Part shown: positions 49,720-61,297 of the stretch, piece by piece
Position numbering within the stretch: the stretch's first letter is position 1
How the letters are laid out: the number at the start of each line of letters is the position of its first letter
Assembly (NCBI GenBank): GCA_944989445.1
Contig: CALYLW010000012.1
Coordinates: 785,001-849,000, forward strand
DNA length: 64,000 nt
DNA from: Ampullaceana balthica
Taxonomy: Eukaryota > Mollusca > Gastropoda > Lymnaeidae
Direction: 5' to 3'
Position numbers and translations under genes: made by a program
Notes under the pieces: generated by a model
The model's database searches: none
What the model saw: the letters and a program-made list of their open reading frames with translations, nothing else
What the model was told of the DNA's origin: nothing

Positions 49720-50262
49720 AAAATAAACATAATTTCAGAGCACCCACAGATCGGACTATAAATTTCAAAAACGGCTATCCAATCTGAGTTATATGTTACA
49801 CTGTTGTATGCAGTCCAATTTTTTAAATATTTTTTAAAGTTACAGCTTGACACAGACACGGCATTATTATGATCATGGGTAAACGCCGACTGCAGTGTTG
49901 GATAACTGTTATAAGGGAACTGGACGTTTTACTTATAAAAATTCTGAGAGATACAACCTTCCAATGATACCAATATGATGTATTCGAGTCTTTAAAAAAA
50001 GTAACAAGTCGGTAAAACCCTATGTATAGGCTTACAAAAATCACATGTAATAACATTTTCAAATACAACACCATGTTCCAAGTCGGATAAGATAACGATT
50101 GGTATTACGACGTTGCTAAAATGGCGATACAATACTTTGGTATTTTCGTTTGTTAGTAAGAATTGCATAGATTTTGATGAATATTGTTTGTTATTGTTAC
50201 AGATTCGACATCCACATATTTTACTGAAACTATCCTACCCTGAGTTGAACTTCAGGTAGCAC

Positions 50263-50873
50263 CAGGGGCGGATTAAGACTGCACGGGGCCCCTGGTTGCA
50301 ATTCAAACTTGCGCCCTATCCAGCCAGTGTACCTATAGATAAAATGATTGCTAGCAGCTAATATAAGACTGTCACTTGTAGATATTCAGCCAAATAGATA
50401 ATTCATGAAAAACCGAACACGAAAAAATAACAGTTTGCCGGTATCGTAAAATTGAGTGTAAAAGACAATTTAAACAATAAAAATACAAATTTAAAAAAAT
50501 GCCCCACCCCACCGGGTGATCGATCCCTCGAACGCTTGTACCAAAAGCCTATATATATCCGATTAGACCACCCGTGCTCGACGAAACTTTGTCAATTTAA
50601 GATATCTAACTGATATTCTTTAATAATATCTCTTTGTGAGCCAATGAAATCAGGTTTTTTTCGATTACTATTTTAAGACTATCGTATCGGAATAGAGATC
50701 AGATTAATAATAACATATAATATTATATTAATTTATTTAATTTATCATATTTTTAGCGATTCGTGTAAATATTTGTCCATCTTTATTATAAAATATACTA
50801 AATTTGGGGGCCCCTAAATCATTAGGGGCCCCTGGCTTTAGCCCGTTCAGACCCCCCACTTAATCTGCCATAG
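50263..50873. mobile_element. Non-autonomous hAT-like element with target duplication
   Basis: The left terminus, caggggcggattaag, mirrors the right terminus cttaatctgccatag (imperfect terminal inverted repeat). The flanks are ggtagcac at 50255-50262 and agtagcac at 50874-50881, a duplication matching at 7 of 8 bases. An 8-bp duplication is the hAT hallmark. Inside, ggggcccc-type segments near both ends extend the inverted symmetry. A tRNA-like stretch lies on the minus strand at about 50505-50590. There is no transposase. Confidence 0.72.
50505..50590 (-). repeat. tRNA-like stretch inside the hAT-like element
   Basis: The minus strand reads ggtggtctaatcggatata, then gcgttcgagggatcgatc, roughly A-box and B-box like. 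The spacing fits, but arm pairing is poor. It may be an incorporated SINE or tRNA fragment. Confidence 0.3.
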
Positions 50874-50881
50874 AGTAGCAC

Positions 50882-52494
50882 GGACCCCTTGTAACAACAA
50901 ACTCATACAAAGCTTTCTAGCTGTCTATCCCCTAGCTCAGTCCAACAGCAGATAGCCTAGAAATTAATCTTTTTGGACTTTCTTGCATGATAGTTATGTC
51001 AGAGGTTGTTTTAGAAATTTTCAAAGATTGAATTGTAATCAGAATGCTTTTATTTTTTCTTCTTGAGTGTCCTTCAAAGTAATGAAATGAGAATTAAAGA
51101 TTACGTTGAAAATCATATTTATCAACACCCGAATTAGTGTTTACTGTTTTACAATTTCTTTTCGCACCTGTATTCATCTTGGAGCATTAAATTAAAAAAA
51201 TAATGTTGATTGTTTCAGACATTTTCAGAACCTTATACACTGTTTGAGAAAAGGGGGGGGGGTAACCTTGTACAAACCATCGGTGGTGCGTTGATTAAAC
51301 ATAAGCTTTGACAAGCAATTTTTATTCTTAAAGTCAAGGCAACTAGCGGTGTTCAGTTGATTACACATTTTAAACAAATATAAATAATTATAAAAATAAA
51401 ATCTAGATCATATTGTTTCCAAGACAAAGAACATTATTAATTTTACACGAGCAAAACTAAAGAAAGATTTTAATCGCATTGATTTTAAATAACATCATTT
51501 CTGTAGGCGTCCTTTATGAAACGGACCATTTTAATATGTGTTCCCTATGTTTACAAAATATGCTTAATGAACAAGGTAATGTCAATGGTTAGCTTGTTAA
51601 AATATCTCTTGTAGGCGTTCTCTCAATACATAGTCTTGTACACAATAATCCTCTGAAGAATTGGTTTCAATAAAACAACTTTAATATTTATACTTTGTAC
51701 AAAGAAATATAATTTGAGGTTATACAACGTGGAATTATGAGACAAACACATTCCGTCCTTCCACCACGGAACTTCTCTGACAACTACCGATCATAACCTC
51801 GAACATTCTGCGTCATCTCTTCCCGTGCTTTTACCCACGTGACCTCTCCGTCATCCAACACGCAAAACACTCGTGCTTCACACGTGACAGGTAATTATAC
51901 TGCTGACGAAAATATTTTTAATGATTGCATTTATATATTTTAAAAAAAATATTTTTATTACTTGGCCACCTGGTGTAATACTTCTTATCTATTACAGACA
52001 CCCTTCTATAAAGAAGATTAATACGTCCAGCAATTTTAAAGGGAAATAGGGGCAATATGACTTTTAAAAAAATGTATTTAATGTCTAAAGGGACACCAAT
52101 ATACCTATCAGTGGTATCGCTGGTGATTGCTGGATATGCGGACCGCTCTGTAGAGACCAAACACTGATCGTTCTAGGCATATCATAGGTGTAAAACCGAT
52201 AAACATTACAATTTTCAAATGCTGTAACATGCCTGCGTTTTCAAAAGTAAAACTTGGATGCTAAAAAACAAATTAAGGTTTCTCATGAAAAAGGGAAGCT
52301 ATATTTATCTAACTTCATAAAAGTGTAGCCTTCCAAAGAAAATAATTTGATAGTGTATTGTTTATTCAACTGTTGAGGTAAAAAATATTAGAACCATTGA
52401 TGCCTATAGTTTCATGTTAAAGTCACAGAAATAGGAATAACATTCGTTATTTGATTAAACTAGTGTGTAAACTAAGCAGAAAGTTATTTAGTAA
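50882..52494. other. No gene seen
   Basis: AT-rich DNA with a G run at 51253-51262. The stretch 51740-51900 is somewhat GC-richer but has no frame or motif I can interpret. Confidence 0.5.
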
Positions 52495-52828
52495 CGAACA
52501 ACAAAGCCCGTCCAAGGACGTTCCGCCACCGTTCGGAGGCATGTTGTAACTCCCTTCCAACAGCCGTCTCGACCGGCATCACATGTGCATCGCGTCAAAA
52601 ATACTATTCATTATAGATAAAATAAATAGCTCGTAAAAACAGAGCTTTTTGCTATAAATCCCAACGCGCATAACTCAAAATAAAGTCTTTGAAGAAATAT
52701 TGCACCATAAATAACTTGTATGAATATCATTGGCTGTAGGAGTAATATGTGTTTGAGGGACCAATCGCTATAGATGACCGGACAGAACTGACAGAAATGA
52801 CAGAAACTTTCTTTTTATTATATAAGGA
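52495..52828 (-). mobile_element. Non-autonomous Helitron, minus strand
   Basis: Read on the minus strand it starts TCCTTATATAATAAAAAG after a host A. It follows Helitron copy A (39131-39462) over its whole length, including the ggtggcggaacgtccttgga and cgggctttgttg segments at the 3' hairpin. The expected CTAG terminus reads TTCG, as if decayed. It is about 334 bp and non-coding. Confidence 0.78.
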
Positions 52829-53142
52829 TTTAACCTAAAATTTGGAGAAAAATTTGGCAGAAACGCTTAGGCGTTTGGCCCAAAACAATTTAGGCCAAAA
52901 GCATTGTTTTGTTGAAATGTTTGAAGGAAAAGTGTTTGTATATGTGTGTGTGGGCTGATATCTTGCACAGCTTGGTGGACATCACATGAAATAAATGATG
53001 GAGAATGTAACATTTAAATTTATTGCGGAAAAGATATAGTTTAACATTGTCGAATATTTGTAACCAACCTACGCCAATGCCATAACTCCAAACACCACAC
53101 AACCACGACAAAAACAATCTAATTACTAGTTTTGTTTTACTG

Positions 53143-53481
53143 CCCACCTTTTTCAACAGCCCAACTAACTTGGCATTGTATGATAAATACGTAATATTAA
53201 ACTTCCTGAAATGTACACAAAGTATTTTATTATAGGGTTGTTTTTTTTTGTCAAAAGCCCATGTAACGTTTCCTTATATGGTAAATACGAAATATTCCCG
53301 AAATGTACACAAAGTATTTTATAATTAGCAATCCTCAAATCTTCTTTTTACATCGTTCCCTTTCCAAAAATAAAATATTAGCTAAAGCAATGATGTCATA
53401 TAATATTTTTTTTACAGTGCTAATCAACACACGATTTTTTAACTGCTAATTTTAATATGGAAACCAAAATGATTATGATTT
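53143..53481. repeat. Imperfect direct repeat, copy 1
   Basis: It begins cccacctttttcaacagccc and ends with accaaaatgattatgattt. Within it the tgataaatacgtaatatta and aatgtacacaaagtatttta blocks themselves recur as a degenerate internal repeat. It pairs with 53631-53996. Non-coding. Confidence 0.82.
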
Positions 53482-53630
53482 TAAAAAGTCTATATTTTCA
53501 ATTTTAAATAAAAAAGCTGAGTGATGTCCCTGAGCGTTACGGAATGAGTTATAATTGAGGATGTTTATATTATAACTAGTTTGTGCTGCGGCGCCTGCGG
53601 CGTCCCCTTTTTTTAAGGGCTCCTACAGCG

Positions 53631-53996
53631 CCCACCTTTTTCAAAAGCCCAACTAACTTGTCCTTTTATGATAAATACGTAATATTAAACTTTCTTAAAT
53701 GTACAAAAAGTATTTTTTAATAGGGTTTTTTTTGGTCAAAAACCCAAGTAACTTATCCTTGTATAGTAAATACGAAATATTCCTGAAATGTACACAAAAT
53801 ATGTATATAATATTTTTTTACAGTGCTAATCACCACACGATTTTTAAAGTAATTTTAGAAAGCAGCGCACAAAATCACTGCACCAAAAAAAATAACTCTT
53901 TGAGTCAGTCAGCACTGTTTACAACACAAATGCTGACGTCATAGGTTCGTGGATGTTTGGTTAATGTTAATCTTGAAACCAAAAGGATTATGATTT
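53631..53996. repeat. Imperfect direct repeat, copy 2
   Basis: Same order of blocks as 53143-53481 (cccacctttttcaaaagccc ... cagtgctaatcaccacac ... accaaaaggattatgattt), with an extra stretch of about 40 bases before the final block. Just upstream (53565-53600) is a segment (tatattataactagtttgtg) vaguely like the start of the family at 24894. Confidence 0.8.
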
Positions 53997-54509
53997 AGCG
54001 TTAGGCCACTTTGAGTGAGTCAGGCAGTGATAATTGAGCGTAAATATATATATGATATTATAAACAAAAGTTTTGAAATCTCAAACAAGAGCGTATTATT
54101 AAGATATTTCATTGAAATACCATCACATATACTACGCCTGTTCCTAACAACAAATCAATATTTTTATGATCATTCTAATCCAATAATAAAAACTTCGATT
54201 CTAAACTAGTTTTTGTGAAATTAAAGGCTTTTTTCATAGCAATATCTCTGTCCATGCACTATATTGTTATTCTTTAAGATATTAATTATCAATTTATCAT
54301 TACGTCATTTCGGCTATCATTGACCCTCAAACGTGTCCAGTTCCCTGAAAAAAGTTACGCCTCCCATTTCTATCAATATTATTATTTTTCAAATAATTAA
54401 TTTGATTTCATACAATGAACTGTCGATGGAAATATTGTGTTTTTTAAATGTAAAAAAACATACCATAATATTAAAAGGTCCTCTTTTTTGTCATTCATTT
54501 AAAAGGAAA

Positions 54510-55089
54510 ATAAAACAAACCCGTAAAAACAAAGTTTTTGACTATAAATCCCTTATATATGAGACATAACTAACAGTATTGATTATTTTCAAACATTTAC
54601 AGACTGAATCTGTCTTAACTCAACTTTGAATCATAACCCTAGTGGGGGGGGGGAGGGGTGGATGGGGGGGGAGGGGTGGATGGGGGGGGGGAGGGGTGGA
54701 TGGGGGGGGAGAGGGGAAAAGTCTGGTCACCGATTCGCTTGACCGAGCTCAGAGTGACACGTAACATGTAAACAAAAGCGCCCGTCGCTTCGTTGGGTCG
54801 CCTCAATGCGTCAGCTCAAAATTTCACGTGGCAAAAAAACAATAACAAACAGTGAATTTAAATTACATACCTCATATAAGGATAAACTAAAAATGCATTA
54901 ATTTAATTACGGTACGATCGATCGATCTGAAATTTTGATACGATGCATTGTTAGGTAAGTCGGGTCCGTGTGCCAAATTTCAGCTCGATCCGATTACGGG
55001 AAGTGGGTCATTTTCGACTTTTGTTTTTCCGCCCGCCCGCCGAGCCCAAGACAGAGACGGCCGCGAAGTTAATATAAGGGATTTAATAA
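54510..55089 (-). mobile_element. Helitron-related repeat family, copy 2
   Basis: Nearly identical in order and sequence to copies 1 and 3. It has a larger G-rich minisatellite (54642-54716) and contains gatcgatcgatctgaaattt and ccgcgaagttaatataaggg. It joins copy 3 head to tail, sharing ggatttaataaaac at the junction (about 55078-55090). Confidence 0.75.
54642..54716. repeat. G-rich minisatellite
   Basis: Units of about 20 bp, ggggggggaggggtggat, roughly 3.5 copies. It corresponds to shorter G-rich segments at 48535 and 55218 in the sister copies. On the G-rich strand it has runs suited to G-quadruplex formation (inference). Confidence 0.85.
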
Positions 55090-55655
55090 AACAAACCCGT
55101 AAAAACAAAGTTTTTGACTATAAATCCCTTATATATGAGACATAACTAACAGTATTGATTATTTTCAAACATTTACAGACTGAATCTGTCTTAACTCAAC
55201 TTTGCATCATAACCCTAGTGGCGGGGGGGAGGGGTGGGTGGGGGGAGAGGGGAAAAGTCTGGTCACCGATTCACTTGACCGAGCTCAGAGTGACACGTAA
55301 AATGTAAACAAAAGCGCCCGTCGCTTCGTTGGGTCGCCTCAATGCGTCAGCTCAAAATTTCACGTGGCAAAAAAACAATAAACAAACCGTGAATTTAAAT
55401 TACATACCTCATATAAGGATAAACTAAAAATGCATTAATCTAATTACGGTACGTTCGATCGATCTGAAATTTTGATACGATGCATTGTTAGGTTAGACGG
55501 GTCCGTGTGCCAAATTTCATTTCGATCGGATCATGGGAAGTGGGTCATTTTTGACTTCTGTTTTTCCGCCCGCCGAGCCCAAGACAGAGAGAGAGAGAGA
55601 GATGATGAGAGAGATGACGACAGAGACGGCCGCGAAGTTAATATAAGGGATTTAA
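55087..55655 (-). mobile_element. Helitron-related repeat family, copy 3
   Basis: The second unit of the tandem pair. It differs from copy 2 mainly by a shorter G-rich segment and an inserted GA/GATGA-rich run at about 55586-55622. Its minus-strand start reads TCCCTTATATTAAC after a host A. Confidence 0.75.
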
Positions 55656-57071
55656 AAAGGCTATAGTTAGTTGAGATCATTATTTTCCTCATATAATTCA
55701 CAACTGATAATGATGGTTGATATAACTCTATTAGTCTGACCTGATTCAGAGCGGAACAAACACGAGCAGAACAAGTACGAGCCTATGGTACAGGGTCAGG
55801 CCGTTGTTGAACCAAGACCCAGCCGCAGTTGGTTCCATAATGAGAAAGATGTGTTCTTTTTGTTGATCGATCATTTAGTGTTTCCCTTACTCCATCGGTT
55901 CTTCACTAGGAAACTATTTATTTAAAATAATTTTATCTAAAAGCAAAAAATAAAAATAAAACTAAATTGTTGATGTCAGATGACAATAGTCTTCTTATCA
56001 TGAAGAAAATCAAAGTACAATTTAGATTTTGCCAAAATTGTTTTTAGCTTCCTCAATAATAAGGCTTTATGTCGACGCGTTTTGTAACGTGGCGTCCGTT
56101 TTTCAGCTTTTCTGTACCTTCCGCTATATCTTTTTAAAGTTCAATACATTTATATTTTAAAGGACCATTTTTAACCCTTTAACTTCTATCAAAAAACCAT
56201 TCGTGTGTGATATTTAACAAACTATCACATGTGTCAAAATAATACAGTTTAACCAACATTTCCCCATGTCATAAGGACCACAGTATCCTGCTGGAAGCAT
56301 TAGGTTGGATTACCCTGGTCTTAACATCAAAGCAAGTCTCAAGACAAAGATCCAGTCACAGTTAGGACCGATAGCTCAGAACCTCTTAACGAAATGCCCC
56401 CTTACACCCACACACGTCTTAAAGAGAAAAAAATTCAATGATAGAAACGACCAAAGATATTCCACATTCCTGAAGAATCAGACAAGTTGGGTTGTGACAA
56501 CCAAAGCATAAAGGTCTGTGAGTAGCTGACTTATTCTGGCTACAGAAACTGGAATTGGAAGTAATAACAGTATCTTACCAACAAACTACAGTACCTTAAG
56601 GTAACATGTGTTGTCCTATTGTATTTTTATTTCAATTTTTGAGAACATGAACTTTTCGACGAAGTGGTTGATAAGACTATACTCGTTTTCGATATTTTAC
56701 AATGCAGCTTAAAAAAAAGTATGTCAGTTTCAAAAAATAGACTGGGATATGTTTTCAGAAAGATATCTTCAACCTCTTTAAACACATTTTCATTATGGAC
56801 AGTCCTTTATCGAGCTTGAATTCATTTTTTGTAATGAATTCAGATAAAGTACTTGTAGTAACACATGAAGATTTGTGCAAATATATAAGTTTTCGAAAGT
56901 CGCCTTTTCTCATATTAAATAATTACGGTACTTAAACACTAATTGATCAAAAATGATTTTTTAATATAAACCAAAAACGTCAAAACAAATATTATAATGT
57001 GAATAAAATATAAAATCACGATGACATCAGCCAAAATATACTTGTACATTGAAACTCCTATCAATACGTCA
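55656..57071. other. No gene seen
   Basis: AT-rich DNA. The frame at 56305-56511 (68 codons) has ordinary composition but no motif or splice context I can support. Confidence 0.5.
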
Positions 57072-57295
57072 TTATATAATGGTCGTCCTAGTAGTGTGTC
57101 TGTTATATAATGGTCGTCCTAGTAGTGTGTCTGTTATATAATGGTCGTCCTAGTAGTGTGCCTGTTATATAATAATCGTCCTAGCAGTGTGTCGTATAAT
57201 GATCGTCCTGGCAGTGTCTGTTGTATAATGATTGTTCTAGCAGTGTGTCTGTTGTATAATGATGGTCCTAACAGTGTGTCTGTTGTATAATGATC
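57072..57295. repeat. 31-bp minisatellite, about 8 copies
   Basis: Units of ttatataatggtcgtccta + gtagtgtgtctg. The first three are near identical at exact 31-base spacing (57072, 57103, 57134) and the later ones are increasingly degenerate (aatgatcgtcctggcagtg type). The minus-strand Thr/Arg/Leu-rich frame is an artefact. Confidence 0.92.
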
Positions 57296-57996
57296 ATTAA
57301 TCTTAAGTGATCTCAGAATCTCTTCCAATGGCAAAAGAAAAGTTTTTAAATTGACGTTTTTATGTCGTCTATTGACAAGTGTCACGCCTACCCTGAGAGC
57401 TCAACAAATTGACTTATTGGTAGAGACGTGAACGCAAATGCCCAAAAGAATGGACCCTAAAGAATATCTGTCTTTGGAACTGTGAACTAAGCTAATGAGC
57501 CGGTTTTTCCAGCACTTAGTCCGGGAGGAATTTTGTTTAAATATTGTTTAATCACAAGCAACGACTATTGATGCACGTCACGTGCAGCATCATGTTTGCA
57601 TTGTTTAGCTAAATGGAAGGATTGTTCATTTAAAATAAAAAAAATAAATGAAACGTGATTTATTTATCTTTAATTTTAAAAGAATATCCGTCAAGCGATG
57701 AGTACCAGTCATACGTGAAATTTAGGGATTTTGAATACAGTGAAGTTAAATTTGCCTTTAAAAGAAATGTTAAGCTTATGTATCTTAGAGACGCTTATTT
57801 GAAAGGACAATGGCTTTTTTTAAACATTGACATGTTTAAGGAAAACAATACATTTTTGTAAAAACTCTGAAGGTGTTTATTTGAAATGACCATCATTTGA
57901 AGTTACGAACGATCTAGAATTCCAAGTAACATATACTTTTATTTTTGTACCCAAAATATTTGACCTCATAGTCATAGTATTAAATACAAGGGTAGC
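57296..57996. other. No gene seen
   Basis: The 68-codon frame at 57655-57861 has no recognised feature. Confidence 0.45.
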
Positions 57997-58157
57997 CAGA
58001 AGCGTAACTGGGTTTTCCGCGCCCTTGGCTAATTCATTTTTGGTGCCCTTGAGAAATAAGGAAAATACTAAATTATACAGAATAAATTGATTATTGAAGG
58101 ATTAGCCCTCGGCGCCCTTGGCAACTGCCCCGATGACAAGTTGTTGTTACGCCTCTG
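57997..58157. mobile_element. Short hAT-type MITE with target duplication
   Basis: Ends cagaagcgtaac and gttacgcctctg form a 12-base terminal inverted repeat with one mismatch. Flanks agggtagc (57989-57996) and agggtaac (58158-58165) match at 7 of 8 bases. gcgcccttggc near both ends continues the inverted symmetry. The element is 161 bp and non-coding. Confidence 0.82.
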
Positions 58158-58165
58158 AGGGTAAC

Positions 58166-59382
58166 ATATTTATATTGATAATATTTGAATTCATACTATT
58201 AAAATACAAGGGTCATATATTTATATTATTAATATTTAAGGTGCTACTATTAGACTTCAGGAGACGTTAAAAAATTGTTTAATTAAAGCAATTCATGTAT
58301 GCTTTAAAAATAAACCATGTATAGTTTATTTGCTTTGGCTAAAGCCTTTATGAGTGCAAAGTAACAAATGAATATTTGAATCAAATTAAATCACACATTT
58401 TCTAACCTTTGATGGAAAAACGTATAGAATAAAAAATTGTGCCTGCAAGGTACTAGAAAAAATTATTGGTGTTTCTTTGCAGTGAGTTTTATAATAGTGT
58501 GTATTTCGTTTAAGCCAATAGAGGCTGTTCAGTTTCATAGTGTCTACAAAATTTTGAGAATGAATTGGAAGGGATATTTTTGTTTGGGAATCACTGGTCT
58601 AGACCATTAAGCTAATTAATACAGCATTGAACAAGAGGACATTTTAGTCAGTAACACGTCAAAACATGTGGTACTGTTTGGCTGCTGGAGATAAGGTGAT
58701 GCAACGGTTCTCGTTCCAGTTAAAAAAATATCACATTGGTTTTTTTTTGTTCTTTTAATGTTAATGTTTTGTAAGTCACTATGTCATCCAATTTGTTGAA
58801 AATCCATTTAATTATGTTACAATATGTTTGGCTATAAGTTAAAAAAAAATGTTTAAGACGTTCAACTTTTAATTTTGAAGAATATTATTATTTTTTTTTA
58901 AAAGCTATAATTAGTATTAGGTTTATCAAAATAACTTCATGTGAACATAAAGTATTTTTTAAAAAATTAAAATGATAAATGTACCGGAGTTTAATAATGT
59001 ATACGTATAAAAACAAAACAAATCAAACACTTTCAAAGCTTGTAATATCCCGTTCAATTTTATAGATCATAGAAAACCTATAGAAAAAAACACCAGAATA
59101 TCCATACGGTAAGTGTGTACAAAGACTCGGTAATTTTCACTGTGGAAGAAAATACCTAACTGTTTTAATTTCCTGCTCTTTGATTTAGAATCGTTGACAG
59201 CTTTGTTGAATAGATTACTGAGCCATGCATTTACCACTAACGGAAGTCATGGTTTGCACAGCAATAGAGAGGATTTGTGCTGTGCAGCCTGGCCATAGGG
59301 GATTATTGAACCGGACCATTCGACATAATACATACAGTGATTACATAGCGTTAACAAAAATTGTTCTCAAATGTTAACGTCT
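58166..59382. other. No gene seen
   Basis: AT-rich unique DNA with poly-T/A runs. Confidence 0.5.
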
Positions 59383-59390
59383 GTTTAGAC

Positions 59391-61289
59391 CAGTGGTTCC
59401 CAAACTGTTTTTGCCCATGGACCCCTTTTATGGTTAAAGCTTGCCCACGGACCCCCAAGTGAAAAACTGCATGAATGGAAATTACAAAAAATCACAAATG
59501 CACAAAAAGCAACATTTTTATGAAAAAGTATTAATTGAAATAATAACTTTTGTTTAAAATAAAATTTAAAACAATGACTAGAATAAACGTGGTTAGATTT
59601 TATGAGTGTAAATATGTCCTGATCAATGTTTGTGAGTAGCATCTGAAAATCCCCACAAGCACTAATTTCTATTCGGTATCTATTTTCTAATTTTTTAAAT
59701 TGTCATGATGTTCATAATGGCACTGAATCCTTGCTCTATGAACTGGAAAGCAATTGTTACAATTTGTTTTGCTATAAGTAAAAAAAAATATAAAAATTCT
59801 GTACACTAAACCATAATGCAAGATATACAATTTTTTATCAATAATTTGTGGTATCCTTGTTCAAACATTGTTTTAAGTTCCTCATTTGTGGATATTTCAA
59901 TAAGCTGGTCCTGTATTAGTTTGGATTCATCTGTGTTTGGGATCTAAGTTTGTCCACGCGCAAAAAGGTTCAACTACCAGTCGGGAATATCCAAGTGAAG
60001 CATGTCTTCAAATATTTGGTTCAGTTCTGCATGAAGTGCCGTTAAGTGTTCAAGCAATCTTTGCCTCTACTTTGCAATTTTGAAAGATTTAGAAACTGTG
60101 AACACTATCTTCTTCCCGAGTTTTTGTTTTTTGTACAGAAAAAAGGTTTGCAGCGAACGCAGATATTACGCTTTTATTTTTTTTTAAATTTAATTGGTTT
60201 CCCCCCTAGATTGAAATTAGTTTTGTCAAATTTTCCAATTAATTTAAATCAGTCATGTAGGCTGTGCCATTTTTGAGTTCATTAAATTGTATCGCCAAAT
60301 CATGGTCTTTGCTTTCTAGGAAATCCACAACTGAATTAAAGAGAGTATACAATCAAATTAAATGTACACGTTTTGATTACCAACATACTTCTGTGTGAAT
60401 TAGTAGCGATTATAGTCTTCTTCATTTTCCAAACAATATGTAGCATATAATGTGTCATTCAAGGCATTCCTTTTGATTTATCAACTGCTCCAATGACATA
60501 ATCTTGTGATACATGCAAACGTTTACTAAGATTTTTTGTGAATAAAGGATGTCGATGAATGACACAATGTACGGAAAATACATTCAGTACAGCTTGTTTT
60601 AAGTAATCCAGAAAGTCAAGGGTACAGCTTTAACTTTTAAAAATAGTTTTACTTCTATAATTTATAACGTTTCACACATGTTATCGGTTTCCAAACATTC
60701 AGCCATACTTCTAATTTTGAACAACACTGTATTATCGGATTTCTTCTTCGGCTCACTCATTCTATTATCTGTTTTAACAAACAACTGTTAATAATTATTA
60801 ACTTTTTCAACGGAATGCTGCAATAAAGCCCTTAAAAAAATAATTTAATGATAGGATACAATTTAGATAAATATAACTTTCCGACACATTGGAATTTACC
60901 CAACCTTGCAACCCTCGTTGATTTAGGTTTAAAATTTTTTTCCCTTACCTATTTATGGGAATTCCGCATTTCTTAGGCATCAAATTTGTTTCAATAAACC
61001 AAGTATTTTGATTTGTTATAGCTGTGGAAATTACTGTATTTCTACTTCTTTTTCTAGGTAAGAAACGGATACGGTATTGAATTAGTAGAAACAGCCTTCA
61101 GATAGTATTTTATTTATTGTTTCTTATTTTAAATTCCATAAAAATAAAAATCGATCACAATTTTATATTAAATCTTGTGCGGACCCCTGATGTTGTTCAG
61201 GAACCCCGAAATCAATTTAATTTTCCACGGACACCCTGAATGGTACCGGGGACCCTCGGGGTCAGCAGGGACCACTTTGGGAACCACTG
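59391..61289 (-). mobile_element. hAT transposon with perfect 8-bp target duplication, internally decayed
   Basis: The left end, cagtggttcccaaactg, and right end, ctttgggaaccactg, are terminal inverted repeats of the cagtggttcccaaa type known from animal hAT elements. Both flanks are gtttagac (59383-59390 and 61290-61297), an exact 8-bp target duplication. At 1.9 kb it is shorter than a typical autonomous hAT element, and its minus-strand transposase is broken, so it is non-autonomous. Confidence 0.92.
59840..60761 (-). pseudogene. Decayed hAT transposase (ZBED/SCAND3-like)
   Basis: On the minus strand, with many frame changes, a possible start MSEPKKKSDNTV at 60761 is followed by CVIHRHPLFTKNLS (about 60570), a segment LGGKPIKF with HDLAIQFNELK-like residues upstream (about 60300-60190), and VEPFCAWTNLDPKHR (about 59985-59940). 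This order resembles the middle and C-terminal parts of hAT transposases of the ZBED5/SCAND3 kind, which have a CxxHR motif and a W-x-x-P-F motif before the dimerisation region. Stops and frameshifts are numerous, so it makes no protein. The plus-strand frame at 60046-60276 is a shadow. Confidence 0.62.
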
Positions 61290-61297
61290 GTTTAGAC

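Noticed and set aside
49459..49859. Cys-rich repeat proteins on the minus strand
   Set aside because: Overlapping frames over the 38-bp minisatellite; all three frames are open for the same reason.
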